Source: JAEUKA01 sp035340095
Lineage (GTDB): Bacteria > Myxococcota_A > Polyangia > Palsa-1104 > JAEUJZ01
Length of the DNA: 15,601 bases
Direction: 5' to 3'
NCBI GenBank assembly: GCA_035340095.1
Contig: DAORGN010000118.1
Location: 1 to 15,601, forward strand
Shown here: positions 5,655 to 13,605 of the stretch, piece by piece
Layout of the letters: every line of letters begins with the position of its first letter
How positions within the stretch are numbered: the stretch's first letter is position 1
The notes under the pieces: generated by a model
Told to the model about the DNA's origin: nothing
The model's database searches: none
What the model saw: the letters and a program-made list of their open reading frames with translations, nothing else
Position numbers and translations under genes: made by a program

Positions 5655-6671
5655 ATGGCAAAACACCTTCATCGTGAAACGCGCAGCCACGACGGCAGTG
5701 GTCTGATTCGCGAACAGCTCACGTTCGCCGATAACACCGTCGCTGCTGCGCTGTATGGACAGGCCAACGGGCATCTTCGCATCATCGAACGCCAGCTTGG
5801 CCTGTCGCTGCACGCTCGCGGCAACGAACTGTCTATCATCGGCAGCAAAGAATCCGTCGAGCTGGCGCACCGGCTGCTTGAACAGCTTCGTGAAATGCAG
5901 CAGCAAGGCCGTCCAGTGACCACCGACGACGTGGTGCGCGGGCTGCAAATGCTTCAGCACGACAAAGACACGGCGGTGTCCGATGTGCTGCGCGATGCGG
6001 TGGTCGTCGCCAATCGCAGCCGTCCGGTGATTCCCAAAAGCGTCGCCCAGCAGCGTTACCTCGACTGCATTCGCAACGAAGATGTCGTTTTCGGCATCGG
6101 GCCCGCGGGCACCGGCAAGACCTACTTGGCGATGGCGATGGCGGTCAAGGCGCTGCTCGACAAGCAAGTCCGGCGCATTGTGCTCTGTCGGCCAGCCGTC
6201 GAAGCGGGCGAAAAGCTCGGGTTTTTGCCGGGCACCATGCAAGACAAGGTCAATCCCTATCTGCGACCGCTGTACGACGCGCTCAACGACTTGCTCGACA
6301 TGGAACGGGCGCAGCTTCTTATCGATCGCGGACAGATCGAGGTCGCGCCGCTCGCCTTTATGCGCGGACGGACACTCAACGATTCATTTGTCATCCTCGA
6401 CGAAGCGCAGAACACGACGAGCGAGCAGATGAAGATGTTTTTGACCCGGCTCGGTTACGACAGCAAAGCCGTGATCACGGGCGACATCACCCAGATCGAC
6501 TTGCCGACGCGCGGTCAGAGCGGTCTCGTCGAAGCGATGAAGCTGCTCAGCGGCATCGTCGGCATCGAGTTTGTCCACTTTAGCGAAGTCGACGTCGTGC
6601 GCCATCCACTGGTCGCCGCCATCATCCGCGCCTACGATCGTCCAACCAGCAACAGCGGCAGCGGCACGTAA
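5655..6671 (+). CDS. PhoH-family ATPase (YbeZ/PhoL type)
   Basis: 338 residues, full length for the family. The N-terminal ~85 residues have a KH-like fold pattern (NGHLRIIERQLGLSLHARGNELSIIGS), as in YbeZ/PhoH proteins that bind RNA. The P-loop domain shows Walker A GPAGTGKT (149-156), Walker B FVILDEAQN (245-253) and the conserved TGDITQIDLP and RGQSGL segments (275-291). The CRPAVEAGEKLGFLPG block (178-193) is a PhoH hallmark. Relatives act with the endoribonuclease YbeY in rRNA processing and RNA quality control. YbeY is the usual neighbour, but no ybeY lies next to this gene here. The start at ATG 5655 has only a weak upstream AGG. It follows the barrel gene by 26 bp on the same strand. 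Confidence 0.95.
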   Translation: MAKHLHRETRSHDGSGLIREQLTFADNTVAAALYGQANGHLRIIERQLGLSLHARGNELSIIGSKESVELAHRLLEQLREMQQQGRPVTTDDVVRGLQMLQHDKDTAVSDVLRDAVVVANRSRPVIPKSVAQQRYLDCIRNEDVVFGIGPAGTGKTYLAMAMAVKALLDKQVRRIVLCRPAVEAGEKLGFLPGTMQDKVNPYLRPLYDALNDLLDMERAQLLIDRGQIEVAPLAFMRGRTLNDSFVILDEAQNTTSEQMKMFLTRLGYDSKAVITGDITQIDLPTRGQSGLVEAMKLLSGIVGIEFVHFSEVDVVRHPLVAAIIRAYDRPTSNSGSGT

Positions 6672-6736
6672 CGGCGCTGGCGATGCACTCGTACTAGAAA
6701 GCAGCCGCATTCCAACTTCAGGGGTATAACGAAACC

Positions 6737-8059
6737 ATGTTTGTTCCCCCACAGCTTCGTCGCTTCTGGGTCTTGCTCGTCGTCGCATTGTGTGTGGTTC
6801 CCAGTCTGGCGCTGGCTGCACCGCTCGAAACCGATCTCGGCGACCGACTGCAAGCCGCGCTGTCTGGGCAGGGCGGTTCGATGCAGCTTGCCTATCTGCT
6901 GGCCTTCCTGGGCGGCGTCGCCACCAGCTTGACACCGTGCGTCTATCCGCTCATTCCGATCACGATTGGTCTGTTCGGTGCCCGCGAAGCGCCCCGTGCC
7001 CAAGCCCTGGGTCTGGCCGCTTGCTACGTCGGAGGCATCGCCGCAACGTACACCACGCTCGGTCTGGTCGTCGGTTTGGTCGGCGGACAGTTTGGCACCT
7101 TCATGACCAGCCCATGGGTCATCGTCCCCGTCGCGGTGTTTTTCCTGCTGATGGCGGCGTCGATGTTCGGTGCTTTCGAGCTGTCTTTGCCAAACGAACT
7201 GCAAGGCAAGCTGTCGCAAGTCGGTGGCCAAGGTCCGATCGGCGCGTTTTTGATGGGCCTCGTCGCGGGCATTGTCGCGGCGCCTTGTACGGGTCCACCC
7301 CTTGCCGCGCTGCTTCTGTTTGTGAGCACCCAGCGATCCGTGCTGCTCGGTGGTTCGCTTTTGTTCGTCTATGCGATCGGGATGGGCATGCTGTTTTTCG
7401 CCATCGCTGGCTTTGCCCTGAAGCTGCCGAAGTCGGGCGCGTGGATGGATGGCGTCAAAGCCGTGTTCGGTGTCGTGATGATCGTCGCGGCGCTGTACTA
7501 CCTGCGCAACGTGGTGCCGCTTCTGCGAATGTATGGCAAAAGCACGACGGTCTTTTTGGTGTCGCAGGCGGGGCTGGTCGTACTGGGGATCTTGGTTGGC
7601 GGACTTACGCTGAGCTTTGCCGACGGGCCGCGTGCTGCGATGCGAAAAGCGCTCGGGGTGTTGCTGATGTGCGTCGGTCTGTACGGCAGCGTCGCTTGGG
7701 CGATTGCGCCACGGGGCGGGCTCCACTGGCTGACAAACGAAGCGGCGGCGGTGCAAAAAGCCCAGTCCGAAGGCAAGCCGCTGCTCGTCGACTTTGGCGC
7801 CGAGTGGTGTGTGCCGTGCAAGCAGATGGAAACCAAGACGTTTTCAAACGAAGAGGTGCGGCGCGAGCTGTCACGCTTTGTGCTTCTGCGCATCGACTGT
7901 TCGGAATCGACGCCCGAAAACGAAAAGCTGCAACAAAAGTATCAATCGCAGACGCTGCCGTCGGTGCTGGTGTATGACCGAACCGGCCAGCGGACCGCCT
8001 GGCTGCGCGAATTTACCCCGCCTGAAACGCTGCTGCCGATCCTGCTTAAGACACCGTAA
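6737..8059 (+). CDS. DsbD-like thiol:disulfide interchange protein lacking the N-terminal DsbD-alpha domain
   Basis: 440 residues. Signal peptide (residues 1-28, ending ALALAA) leads into a short periplasmic stretch, then about eight membrane segments. The two redox cysteines of the DsbD/CcdA membrane domain are C68 (TSLTPCVYP) and C184 (AAPCTGPP). A C-terminal thioredoxin domain follows with WCVPC (357-361) and cis-proline P408 (TLPSV). Such proteins carry electrons from cytoplasmic thioredoxin across the membrane to periplasmic thiols, for disulfide repair or cytochrome c maturation. E. coli DsbD has an extra N-terminal immunoglobulin-like domain of about 120 residues; here only ~20 residues separate the signal from the first membrane helix, so a separate periplasmic partner must receive the electrons. 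AGGGG lies 12 nt before the ATG. The next gene begins 5 nt after the stop. Confidence 0.93.
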   Translation: MFVPPQLRRFWVLLVVALCVVPSLALAAPLETDLGDRLQAALSGQGGSMQLAYLLAFLGGVATSLTPCVYPLIPITIGLFGAREAPRAQALGLAACYVGGIAATYTTLGLVVGLVGGQFGTFMTSPWVIVPVAVFFLLMAASMFGAFELSLPNELQGKLSQVGGQGPIGAFLMGLVAGIVAAPCTGPPLAALLLFVSTQRSVLLGGSLLFVYAIGMGMLFFAIAGFALKLPKSGAWMDGVKAVFGVVMIVAALYYLRNVVPLLRMYGKSTTVFLVSQAGLVVLGILVGGLTLSFADGPRAAMRKALGVLLMCVGLYGSVAWAIAPRGGLHWLTNEAAAVQKAQSEGKPLLVDFGAEWCVPCKQMETKTFSNEEVRRELSRFVLLRIDCSESTPENEKLQQKYQSQTLPSVLVYDRTGQRTAWLREFTPPETLLPILLKTP

Positions 8060-8064
8060 CGACG

Positions 8065-8493
8065 ATGGCCACGCCCCGTACTTCTGCCAAAAAACCTGCC
8101 GCCAAGACCAGCAAGCGCGATGCAAAACCTGCCGACGGTCTGGCATCGGCAGCGGACGCCGTCGCGGTGAGCAGCGCCGGGAAGATGAAAATTCCCGAAC
8201 TGCTCGCCGAACTGGAAGAAACCGCCAAACAGCTCGATGTGAAAGTGACGTATGAAGCGATGACCGGCGAGCTGGGTTCCGGCGGTCTGTGCAAAGTCAA
8301 AGGCCAGTGGCGCGTCATCATCGACAAGCGAGCGACGCCAGGGGATCGGGTGTCGATTTTGGCGCTGGCGCTGACCCGCGTACCCCGCGAAGGGGTCACG
8401 ATCCATCCGTCGGTGGAAAAGCTTCTTTCCGAGGTCAAGCCACGCGCCGTTTCGATGGAAGACGCGCTCGATTCCGACACGCCGACGGCGTAG
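8065..8493 (+). CDS. Small conserved-looking protein of unknown function
   Basis: 142 residues. The first ~40 are a lysine/alanine-rich, probably disordered tail. From MKIPELLAELEETAKQLDVKV onward it looks folded: an amphipathic helix, a strand (VTYEA), the turn GSGGLCKVKGQWRVIID with its GG-x-C motif, and a further helix (GDRVSILALAL). The style resembles short proteins found in Deltaproteobacterial genomes, but I know no function. No signal peptide or membrane segment is seen, so it is probably cytoplasmic. The gene starts 5 nt after the dsbD-like stop, which implies cotranscription and probably translational coupling. It ends 21 bp from the convergent gene at 8515, and no clear terminator is visible there. 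Confidence 0.75.
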   Translation: MATPRTSAKKPAAKTSKRDAKPADGLASAADAVAVSSAGKMKIPELLAELEETAKQLDVKVTYEAMTGELGSGGLCKVKGQWRVIIDKRATPGDRVSILALALTRVPREGVTIHPSVEKLLSEVKPRAVSMEDALDSDTPTA

Positions 8494-8514
8494 CCCGGCT
8501 GGCGCTGACGATGG

Positions 8515-9231
8515 TTACGGCAGCTTGACGGGCAGACACACCACGCTCGTCGTCACGGCGGGGGCAGCAAAAAACAGGAAGTTGGCAAGCTGCGGCTCGA
8601 CGCCAAACCGGTCGGCAAAGCCCGCATCGGCCAGATCGAATCCGCTCGCCGGCTGTTCCAGCAGTCCCAAATCCAGGTGCCGAATGTCATATGCCGTCAG
8701 CAAATCGACGATGCGCTGAAGCCGCTTGAGCAACAGCGGATCAAACACACCGCCGAGCGGAAGCTCGCGCACCGTCGCAAACTGATCGTCCGGCCCTGCC
8801 GACAAGTCCAGTTCCATCGCGACTTCTTGCACGCACGCAACCCGCGCCACCGACGACAGCGCAACCCGCAGATAGCGTTCGCGTATTCGATCCGCTTCCA
8901 AGGAGGCAAGCTGCGCCGACTGCCTGAGCACCACAAGCGGCGGCTCGCGCCCGATGCACAGCACATACAGATAGCGGCACAGCTCGTCATCCGAGGGCGA
9001 CACAAAATAGACCGGCGCTTTCGTTGCCGTCGCAATGCGCTGGCCCAACATCTCGCTTTCGGATTCCGAAATGCCTTCGTCAAATGCCGTCACCACGTCG
9101 AACTGTCGGTACGTCCGATTTGGATACAGCCGTGGCAGAAGCCGACCCAGGAACTGCTTTTGTGCGTTCTTCTGCTTCGAGCAACCGCCGTCGACCGATC
9201 CGCAGCCTGTCTTGCACGTCGAACAACCCAT
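8515..9231 (-). CDS. Protein of unknown function with N-terminal cysteine cluster
   Basis: 238 residues. The N-terminus MGCSTCKTGCGSVDGGCSKQ has four cysteines spaced C-x2-C-x3-C-x6-C, suggesting a metal or Fe-S site. The rest looks like a soluble mixed alpha/beta protein without further cysteine clustering: LCRYLYVLCIGREP and VARVACVQEVAMELDL hold isolated cysteines, and the C-terminus LFFAAPAVTTSVVCLPVKLP is hydrophobic. No signal peptide is seen. The ATG lies 5 nt after the glmU stop codon, so it is the third gene of the HD-glmU-unknown run and presumably translated from the same mRNA. I do not recognise the family. A role tied to cell-wall precursor supply would be guilt by association only. 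Confidence 0.8.
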   Translation of the reverse strand: MGCSTCKTGCGSVDGGCSKQKNAQKQFLGRLLPRLYPNRTYRQFDVVTAFDEGISESESEMLGQRIATATKAPVYFVSPSDDELCRYLYVLCIGREPPLVVLRQSAQLASLEADRIRERYLRVALSSVARVACVQEVAMELDLSAGPDDQFATVRELPLGGVFDPLLLKRLQRIVDLLTAYDIRHLDLGLLEQPASGFDLADAGFADRFGVEPQLANFLFFAAPAVTTSVVCLPVKLP

Positions 9232-9236
9232 GTCGA

Positions 9237-10667
9237 TTACTTCTTCGCTTTGCGAGCCCGAAAGCGTGCGCGCAAAAAGTCCGCCATCCCTTCTTTGTTT
9301 TCTTGCGGCACCCGCGACAGCGCCAATGCTCCATCGGGAACTTCGCGCGTGACGGTCGATCCGGCGGCCACCATCGCATTTTTTCCGACCCGCACCGGCG
9401 CCACAAGCTGGGTATCCGAACCGATGAACACGCCGTCTTCGATGATGGTCTGGTGTTTGGCAAAGCCGTCGTAGTTGCAGGTGATGGTGCCGCAGCCGAT
9501 GTTGACCTGCGCGCCGATGGTGCTGTCGCCCAGATAGGCCAGGTGGTTGGCTTTGCTGCCGCGACCAAGCTGGGTTTTCTTCAGCTCGACGAAGTTTCCG
9601 ACGTGAGCGTCTTCAGAAAGATCGCTGTCCGGTCGCAGGTGCGAAAACGGGCCGACTTGGCAGCGCGGTCCGATGTGGCTCGATGCAGCGACGGAATATG
9701 GCTTTATGTGAACCCCGGCATCGACGATGACATCGGTCAAAACGCAGCCTTGATCGATGATGCAGCCTTCGCCAATTCGCGTCTTGCCGCGAAGCTGCAC
9801 GCCGCCAAAAATTTCGACGTCGCGCCCAAGCTGCACATCGGCATCGATGCTGGTCGTCAGTGGATCATGCAGCGTCACCCCCGCGAGCATGTGCCCACGA
9901 TTGATCCGCGCCCGCATGTGGCTTTCCGCGACGGCCAGATCGGCCCGGTCATTTACGCCCATCACTTCTTGCGGCGGCGCGACAATCACCGTCACTTCTT
10001 CGCCTTGCGCGACCAACAGCTCGACGAGCGCCGTCAGATAAAACTCGCGCGTCACCGAGCTTTTGTGCACCTGGCTCAGCGAGTCGAGCAAAAATTTGGC
10101 ATCGACGGCGTAAATCCCCGCGTTGACTTCGCAGACCGCCAGTTGATCCGGCGTACAGTCTTTGTGCTCGACGATGGCGGTCGCTTTTCCAGCCGTGCGA
10201 ATCAGCCGACCGTAGCCGTGCGGGTCGGGAAGTATCGTCGACAAAAGCCCCAGCTTGCCGGTCGTTTTGTCGATCAGTTCTTGCAGACTGGCCACCGACA
10301 GAAGCGGCGTATCCCCATACAGGATCAGCACCTTGCCACCCGATTCGGCCAGCTCTGGCAGCGATGGCAGCGCACTGCGCACAGCATCGGCGGTTCCCTT
10401 TTGTTCGGTTTGGATCGCAATCCGCAGACCCGGCACATCCAAGCCACTTGCGCGCACCGACGCTTCGACCGCATCGGCCTGGTGCCCAAGCACGAGCGCC
10501 GTCGCTGACACCCCCAGCGGACCCAGCAGCGCAAGCGAACAATCACACATCGTGCGGCCCAAGATTTTGTGCAGCACTTTGGCCCGCGCCGATCGCATCC
10601 GCGTCCCTTGACCGGCGGCCAGCACAATTGCGTACAGCGGTTTCGCCATCGAGTCAGCTTGTGACAT
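9237..10667 (-). CDS. glmU: Bifunctional UDP-GlcNAc pyrophosphorylase / glucosamine-1-phosphate N-acetyltransferase
   Basis: 476 residues, slightly longer than E. coli GlmU (456). It makes UDP-N-acetylglucosamine from glucosamine-1-phosphate, acetyl-CoA and UTP, the precursor of peptidoglycan and lipid A, in the cytoplasm. The N-terminal uridylyltransferase domain has LAAGQGTRM (16-24), K30, YGDTPLL (117-123), GYGRL, VNAGIYA (181-187) and GVNDRADLA. The C-terminal left-handed beta-helix has many I/V-G-x-x-x hexapeptides and the acetyltransferase block KANHLAYLGDS (372-382, with catalytic-type H375) and NIGCGTITCNYDG. I chose ATG 10667 because GAGGA precedes it; the frame continues upstream to 10721, over the end of the HD gene. 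It lies 22 bp after the HD gene and 5 nt before the next, all on the minus strand. Confidence 0.97.
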   Translation of the reverse strand: MSQADSMAKPLYAIVLAAGQGTRMRSARAKVLHKILGRTMCDCSLALLGPLGVSATALVLGHQADAVEASVRASGLDVPGLRIAIQTEQKGTADAVRSALPSLPELAESGGKVLILYGDTPLLSVASLQELIDKTTGKLGLLSTILPDPHGYGRLIRTAGKATAIVEHKDCTPDQLAVCEVNAGIYAVDAKFLLDSLSQVHKSSVTREFYLTALVELLVAQGEEVTVIVAPPQEVMGVNDRADLAVAESHMRARINRGHMLAGVTLHDPLTTSIDADVQLGRDVEIFGGVQLRGKTRIGEGCIIDQGCVLTDVIVDAGVHIKPYSVAASSHIGPRCQVGPFSHLRPDSDLSEDAHVGNFVELKKTQLGRGSKANHLAYLGDSTIGAQVNIGCGTITCNYDGFAKHQTIIEDGVFIGSDTQLVAPVRVGKNAMVAAGSTVTREVPDGALALSRVPQENKEGMADFLRARFRARKAKK

Positions 10668-10674
10668 CGTTTTT

Positions 10675-10679
10675 TCCTC
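10675..10679 (-). promoter_or_regulatory. Shine-Dalgarno GAGGA deciding the glmU start
   Basis: On the minus strand GAGGA is followed by an A-rich spacer (AAAAACG, 7 nt) and ATG 10667. It supports this start over the longer in-frame option at 10721, which would overlap the HD gene. Confidence 0.7.
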
Positions 10680-10689
10680 GCGAGGGGGG

Positions 10690-11670
10690 TTATTCACAGC
10701 ACAGGCGCGGCGCTTCTGCACGGCTCGCGATCATCTGTTCGACGATCGGCAGATAGTATTCGGACTCCATCCGCGGCTCGATTTCCCCGGCGTCGATTTT
10801 GGCCAAAAGCTCGCGCTTCAGATCCCCAATCAGCTTCGACGGTGGCATGCGGAACTTGTCCATGATGGCGTCGCCAATTCCGCTCGGCAGCGGCGGAATT
10901 ACCGCATCTTCGGCGCGAATCTGGCTCACCCGCTGCGACAGCGTATCAATGTTGCCAAGTCCCTGCTGCCGTCGACCCGGCTTGCGCGACGTGATGTCGG
11001 CGCGCGACAGATCGAGCAGATCGGGCAGATAAGGACCGATTTCCTTGGCAAAACGGCGCACCGCTGAATCGGTCCACGACGGCAAATACGCATTGGGCCG
11101 CAGGTGATGCAGGATCAAAAACCGCAGCGAGCGGTGGTTGTCCCTGTCGAACTGAAAGCGCCGTCCGATGTCATCGAACATCCGCGCTCCGACTTCGCTG
11201 TGGCGATGAAACGTCACTTTCCCGTCGGGAGTAAACGCCCGCGTCTTCACTTTGCCAATGTCGTGCAAAAGCGCCGACCAGCGAACCACGGGCCGCGGCG
11301 GCGACTGCCAGACCACTTGCTTGGTGTGTTCCCAGACGTCTTTGTGACGGCGACCGGCTTCCTGGGAAAAGTTCACCGTCGCGTGCAGCTCCGGCAAAAG
11401 CGCAAGCAGCGCGCCGCTGTCGTAAAGCCACTGAAGTCCAAGCGGAACACCGTCGAGGAGTAGCATCTCTTCGAGCTGCGCTCGCAGCGCGTCCGGCGCG
11501 ACACTGGACAGCTCGGGCGCTTGCTCTTTGCCCACATGACAGAGCTCGGTGTAGGCCGGCGTTTTCACTATCGAAGCGGCTCGTTCCACGTCGGACGCCA
11601 GCAGACGAGCGGTACGCAAAATCCACTTCACATCGCTGCTACGCAGCTCGGATAACAGTTCAGGACGCAT
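10690..11670 (-). CDS. HD-domain protein resembling the C-terminal part of CCA tRNA nucleotidyltransferase, without the catalytic head
   Basis: 326 residues. The N-terminal part (WILRTARLLASD, then LRAQLEEMLLLDGVPLGLQWLYDSGALLALLPEL) matches the neck/body helices of class II CCA-adding enzymes and poly(A) polymerase relatives. The HD phosphohydrolase domain has H115 (WEHT), H136-D137 (LLHDIGK), H157 (RHSEVGA), H188-H189 and D225 (SRADITS), a complete metal set. The tail GIGDAIMDKF...ELLAKIDAGEI also fits the CCA-enzyme C-terminus. The nucleotidyltransferase head (GS-x-x-R, DxD) is absent, and a stop codon lies two codons upstream of the ATG, so no head is encoded in frame. It may be a stand-alone phosphodiesterase or phosphatase on nucleotides or tRNA ends. 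It is the first gene of the run with glmU. Whether a full CCA enzyme exists elsewhere in the genome cannot be seen here. Confidence 0.85.
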   Translation of the reverse strand: MRPELLSELRSSDVKWILRTARLLASDVERAASIVKTPAYTELCHVGKEQAPELSSVAPDALRAQLEEMLLLDGVPLGLQWLYDSGALLALLPELHATVNFSQEAGRRHKDVWEHTKQVVWQSPPRPVVRWSALLHDIGKVKTRAFTPDGKVTFHRHSEVGARMFDDIGRRFQFDRDNHRSLRFLILHHLRPNAYLPSWTDSAVRRFAKEIGPYLPDLLDLSRADITSRKPGRRQQGLGNIDTLSQRVSQIRAEDAVIPPLPSGIGDAIMDKFRMPPSKLIGDLKRELLAKIDAGEIEPRMESEYYLPIVEQMIASRAEAPRLCCE

Positions 11671-11782
11671 GTTCTATTCGAGGATGGGCCGCGGTCGTCG
11701 CGCAGCACGGTCCGTCAGGCTACGAAGCTTGCGAAACGTCGTCAAACAGTTTTGCTACGTCGCCGTGCTAGCATGCGAAGCG

Positions 11783-13603
11783 ATGATCGGAGCGGCCATT
11801 TCGACGGGTTTGCAGACGCTGCGGGCGCGGGCTCTGCGGCTTTCCCAAACGGTCTTGCTGGTATGGCGTGCGGCACCTTCGCTTTTGCTTGGGCTGTCTC
11901 TGCTGACGATCCTGGGCGTGCTCTTGCCGCTCGCGGTGGCCTACGTGGGCAAGTCGCTCGTCGATGCGGTGGTCGCGCACAACCGCGATCTGGCGCTGCG
12001 GCTCGTCGGACTAGAGCTTGCACTGATGGTGTCGCAGGCGCTCCAGTTCCGCGCCCAGTCGCTGACCAAGATGCTGCTTGGCGCCAGACTTTCCGTCGAC
12101 ATCAACGTGATGATCTTGAAAAAAGCGGTGTCGCTCGACTTGGCGCACTTCGAAGATCCGAAATTTTACGATCAGCTGACGCGGGCCCGGCGGGAAGCGT
12201 CGTCGCGACCGCTCGGCATGGTCGGTGATGTGCTTCAGCTTGTGCAGGGCGTCCTTACCCTCGTCGGCTACATCGGTCTTTTGTGGACGTTCAGCCCGCT
12301 CGCGGTGATGGTGCTGATCGCGGCGGCGCTGCCAGCGGCGGCGGGCGAAGTGCGCTTTTCGCGTGCCGCATTCCGTCTGCGCAACTTCCGCGCGCCCGAA
12401 AGTCGGCGGCTCAATTACATCGAATACATCTTGGGCAGCGACGAGCACGCCAAAGAAGTGATGGTGCTTGGGCTTGGACAGACGCTGCTCGATCGCTATC
12501 GGACGCTCGGGGAATCGCTGTATGAAGACGATCGCAAACTGGCGGTGCGACGCGCGATCTGGGGTTATCTGCTTTCGCTGTTGGCGACGGTTTCGTTTTA
12601 CGGCTGTTACGCGGTGATTGTCGGTTTGGCAGTTTCGGGCAAGCTCAGCCTCGGTGAAATGACGCTGTACGTGGTCGCATTCCGCCAAGGTCAGCAGGCG
12701 TTTCAAAGCACGCTCAGCAGCCTGGGAGGCATCTACGAACACGATCTGTACATGTCCAATCTGTTCGATTTCCTGGCGATTCCGACGGTCCTAAGCCGTG
12801 CCACCGCCCTGCTTCCGGCCCACGCGGAAAGTGCAGAAACCGGGATCGAGTTCGATCACGTCAGCTTCAAATATCCGGGTGAAACCCGTTATGCCTTGCG
12901 CGATGTCAGCCTAAAAATTCCAGCCGGACAGAGCCTCGCGCTCGTCGGACACAACGGTGCGGGCAAGACCACGTTTATCAAGCTGTTGTGCGGTCTGTAT
13001 CAGCCCACCGAAGGCAGGATTTTGCTCGATGGAAAAGACTTGTCGACGCTGCCGCCGGATGCAGTGCGCAAGAGGATGGGCGTCGTGTTTCAGGACTTTG
13101 GTCAGTATCAGTTTTCCGTGCGCGACAATGTGTCGTTTGGCAGCATTGCGCATTCCGACGACAAACCACGGATCGAGCGGGCACTTGAACGCGGCGGTGC
13201 CGATGAATTTGTACGCGGTCTTCCGGACGGAATCGAAGCGCTGCTCGGTCGTTGGTTTCACAAAGGAGTCGAGCTGTCCGGCGGACAGTGGCAGCGGATT
13301 GCGCTGTCGCGGGCGTTTATTCGCGAAGAAGCCGACATTCTGGTTCTGGATGAACCGACGGCGGCGCTCGATGCGGAAGCTGAACACAAGGTCTTTGAGC
13401 GATTCCGCGAGCTGACCCAAGGTCGCACCGCGATTCTCATTTCCCATCGTTTTCCCACCGTGCGCATGGCCGATAGGATTGTTGTTTTGGAAGGCGGCAG
13501 CGACGGTGGACACATCGCCGAACAAGGTACGCACAGCGAACTTATCGCGCAGGGCGGTCGCTATGCCGGTCTGTTTAAGCTGCAAGCGCAGGGGTATCTG
13601 TAA
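11783..13603 (+). CDS. ABC exporter, fused membrane and ATPase domains (half-transporter)
   Basis: 606 residues from ATG 11783. The frame is open back to 11669, but the extra residues are arginine-rich and overlap the divergent HD gene, so I prefer the later start. The type-IV ABC exporter membrane domain has about six helices (residues ~25-290). The ATPase domain carries Walker A GHNGAGKTT (389-397), Q-loop Q437, signature LSGGQ (498-502), Walker B LVLDE (520-524) with catalytic E524, and the H-loop histidine H555. All motifs are intact, so it should work as a homodimer, exporting a lipid, peptide or drug-like molecule from the cytoplasm. The substrate cannot be told from sequence. The DJ-1/PfpI gene starts 2 nt downstream. 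The 112-bp divergent gap 11671-11782 should hold promoters for both directions, but none stands out. Confidence 0.92.
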   Translation: MIGAAISTGLQTLRARALRLSQTVLLVWRAAPSLLLGLSLLTILGVLLPLAVAYVGKSLVDAVVAHNRDLALRLVGLELALMVSQALQFRAQSLTKMLLGARLSVDINVMILKKAVSLDLAHFEDPKFYDQLTRARREASSRPLGMVGDVLQLVQGVLTLVGYIGLLWTFSPLAVMVLIAAALPAAAGEVRFSRAAFRLRNFRAPESRRLNYIEYILGSDEHAKEVMVLGLGQTLLDRYRTLGESLYEDDRKLAVRRAIWGYLLSLLATVSFYGCYAVIVGLAVSGKLSLGEMTLYVVAFRQGQQAFQSTLSSLGGIYEHDLYMSNLFDFLAIPTVLSRATALLPAHAESAETGIEFDHVSFKYPGETRYALRDVSLKIPAGQSLALVGHNGAGKTTFIKLLCGLYQPTEGRILLDGKDLSTLPPDAVRKRMGVVFQDFGQYQFSVRDNVSFGSIAHSDDKPRIERALERGGADEFVRGLPDGIEALLGRWFHKGVELSGGQWQRIALSRAFIREEADILVLDEPTAALDAEAEHKVFERFRELTQGRTAILISHRFPTVRMADRIVVLEGGSDGGHIAEQGTHSELIAQGGRYAGLFKLQAQGYL

Positions 13604-13605
13604 CC

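Noticed and set aside
6725..6730. TATAAC as a -10 element before the dsbD-like gene
   Set aside because: Only 6 nt before the ATG, and no -35-like hexamer at the right distance.
6632..7756. Long open frame opposite the dsbD-like gene
   Set aside because: Antisense shadow, extremely rich in Gln/His/Arg/Asp; the sense frame has intact redox motifs.
9024..10508. Long open frame opposite glmU (494 codons)
   Set aside because: Antisense shadow of glmU, rich in Arg/His/Gln with no domain signal; GlmU motifs are unmistakable on the other strand.
10676..10685. Perfect 10-bp palindrome CCTCGCGAGG before glmU
   Set aside because: No loop, so no stable hairpin; it contains the Shine-Dalgarno and is probably incidental.
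11668..11671. ABC exporter start at 11669 overlapping the divergent HD start in CATG
   Set aside because: The resulting 38-residue extension is basic and unlike an exporter N-terminus. ATG 11783 leaves a normal divergent promoter gap, although no strong Shine-Dalgarno supports it.
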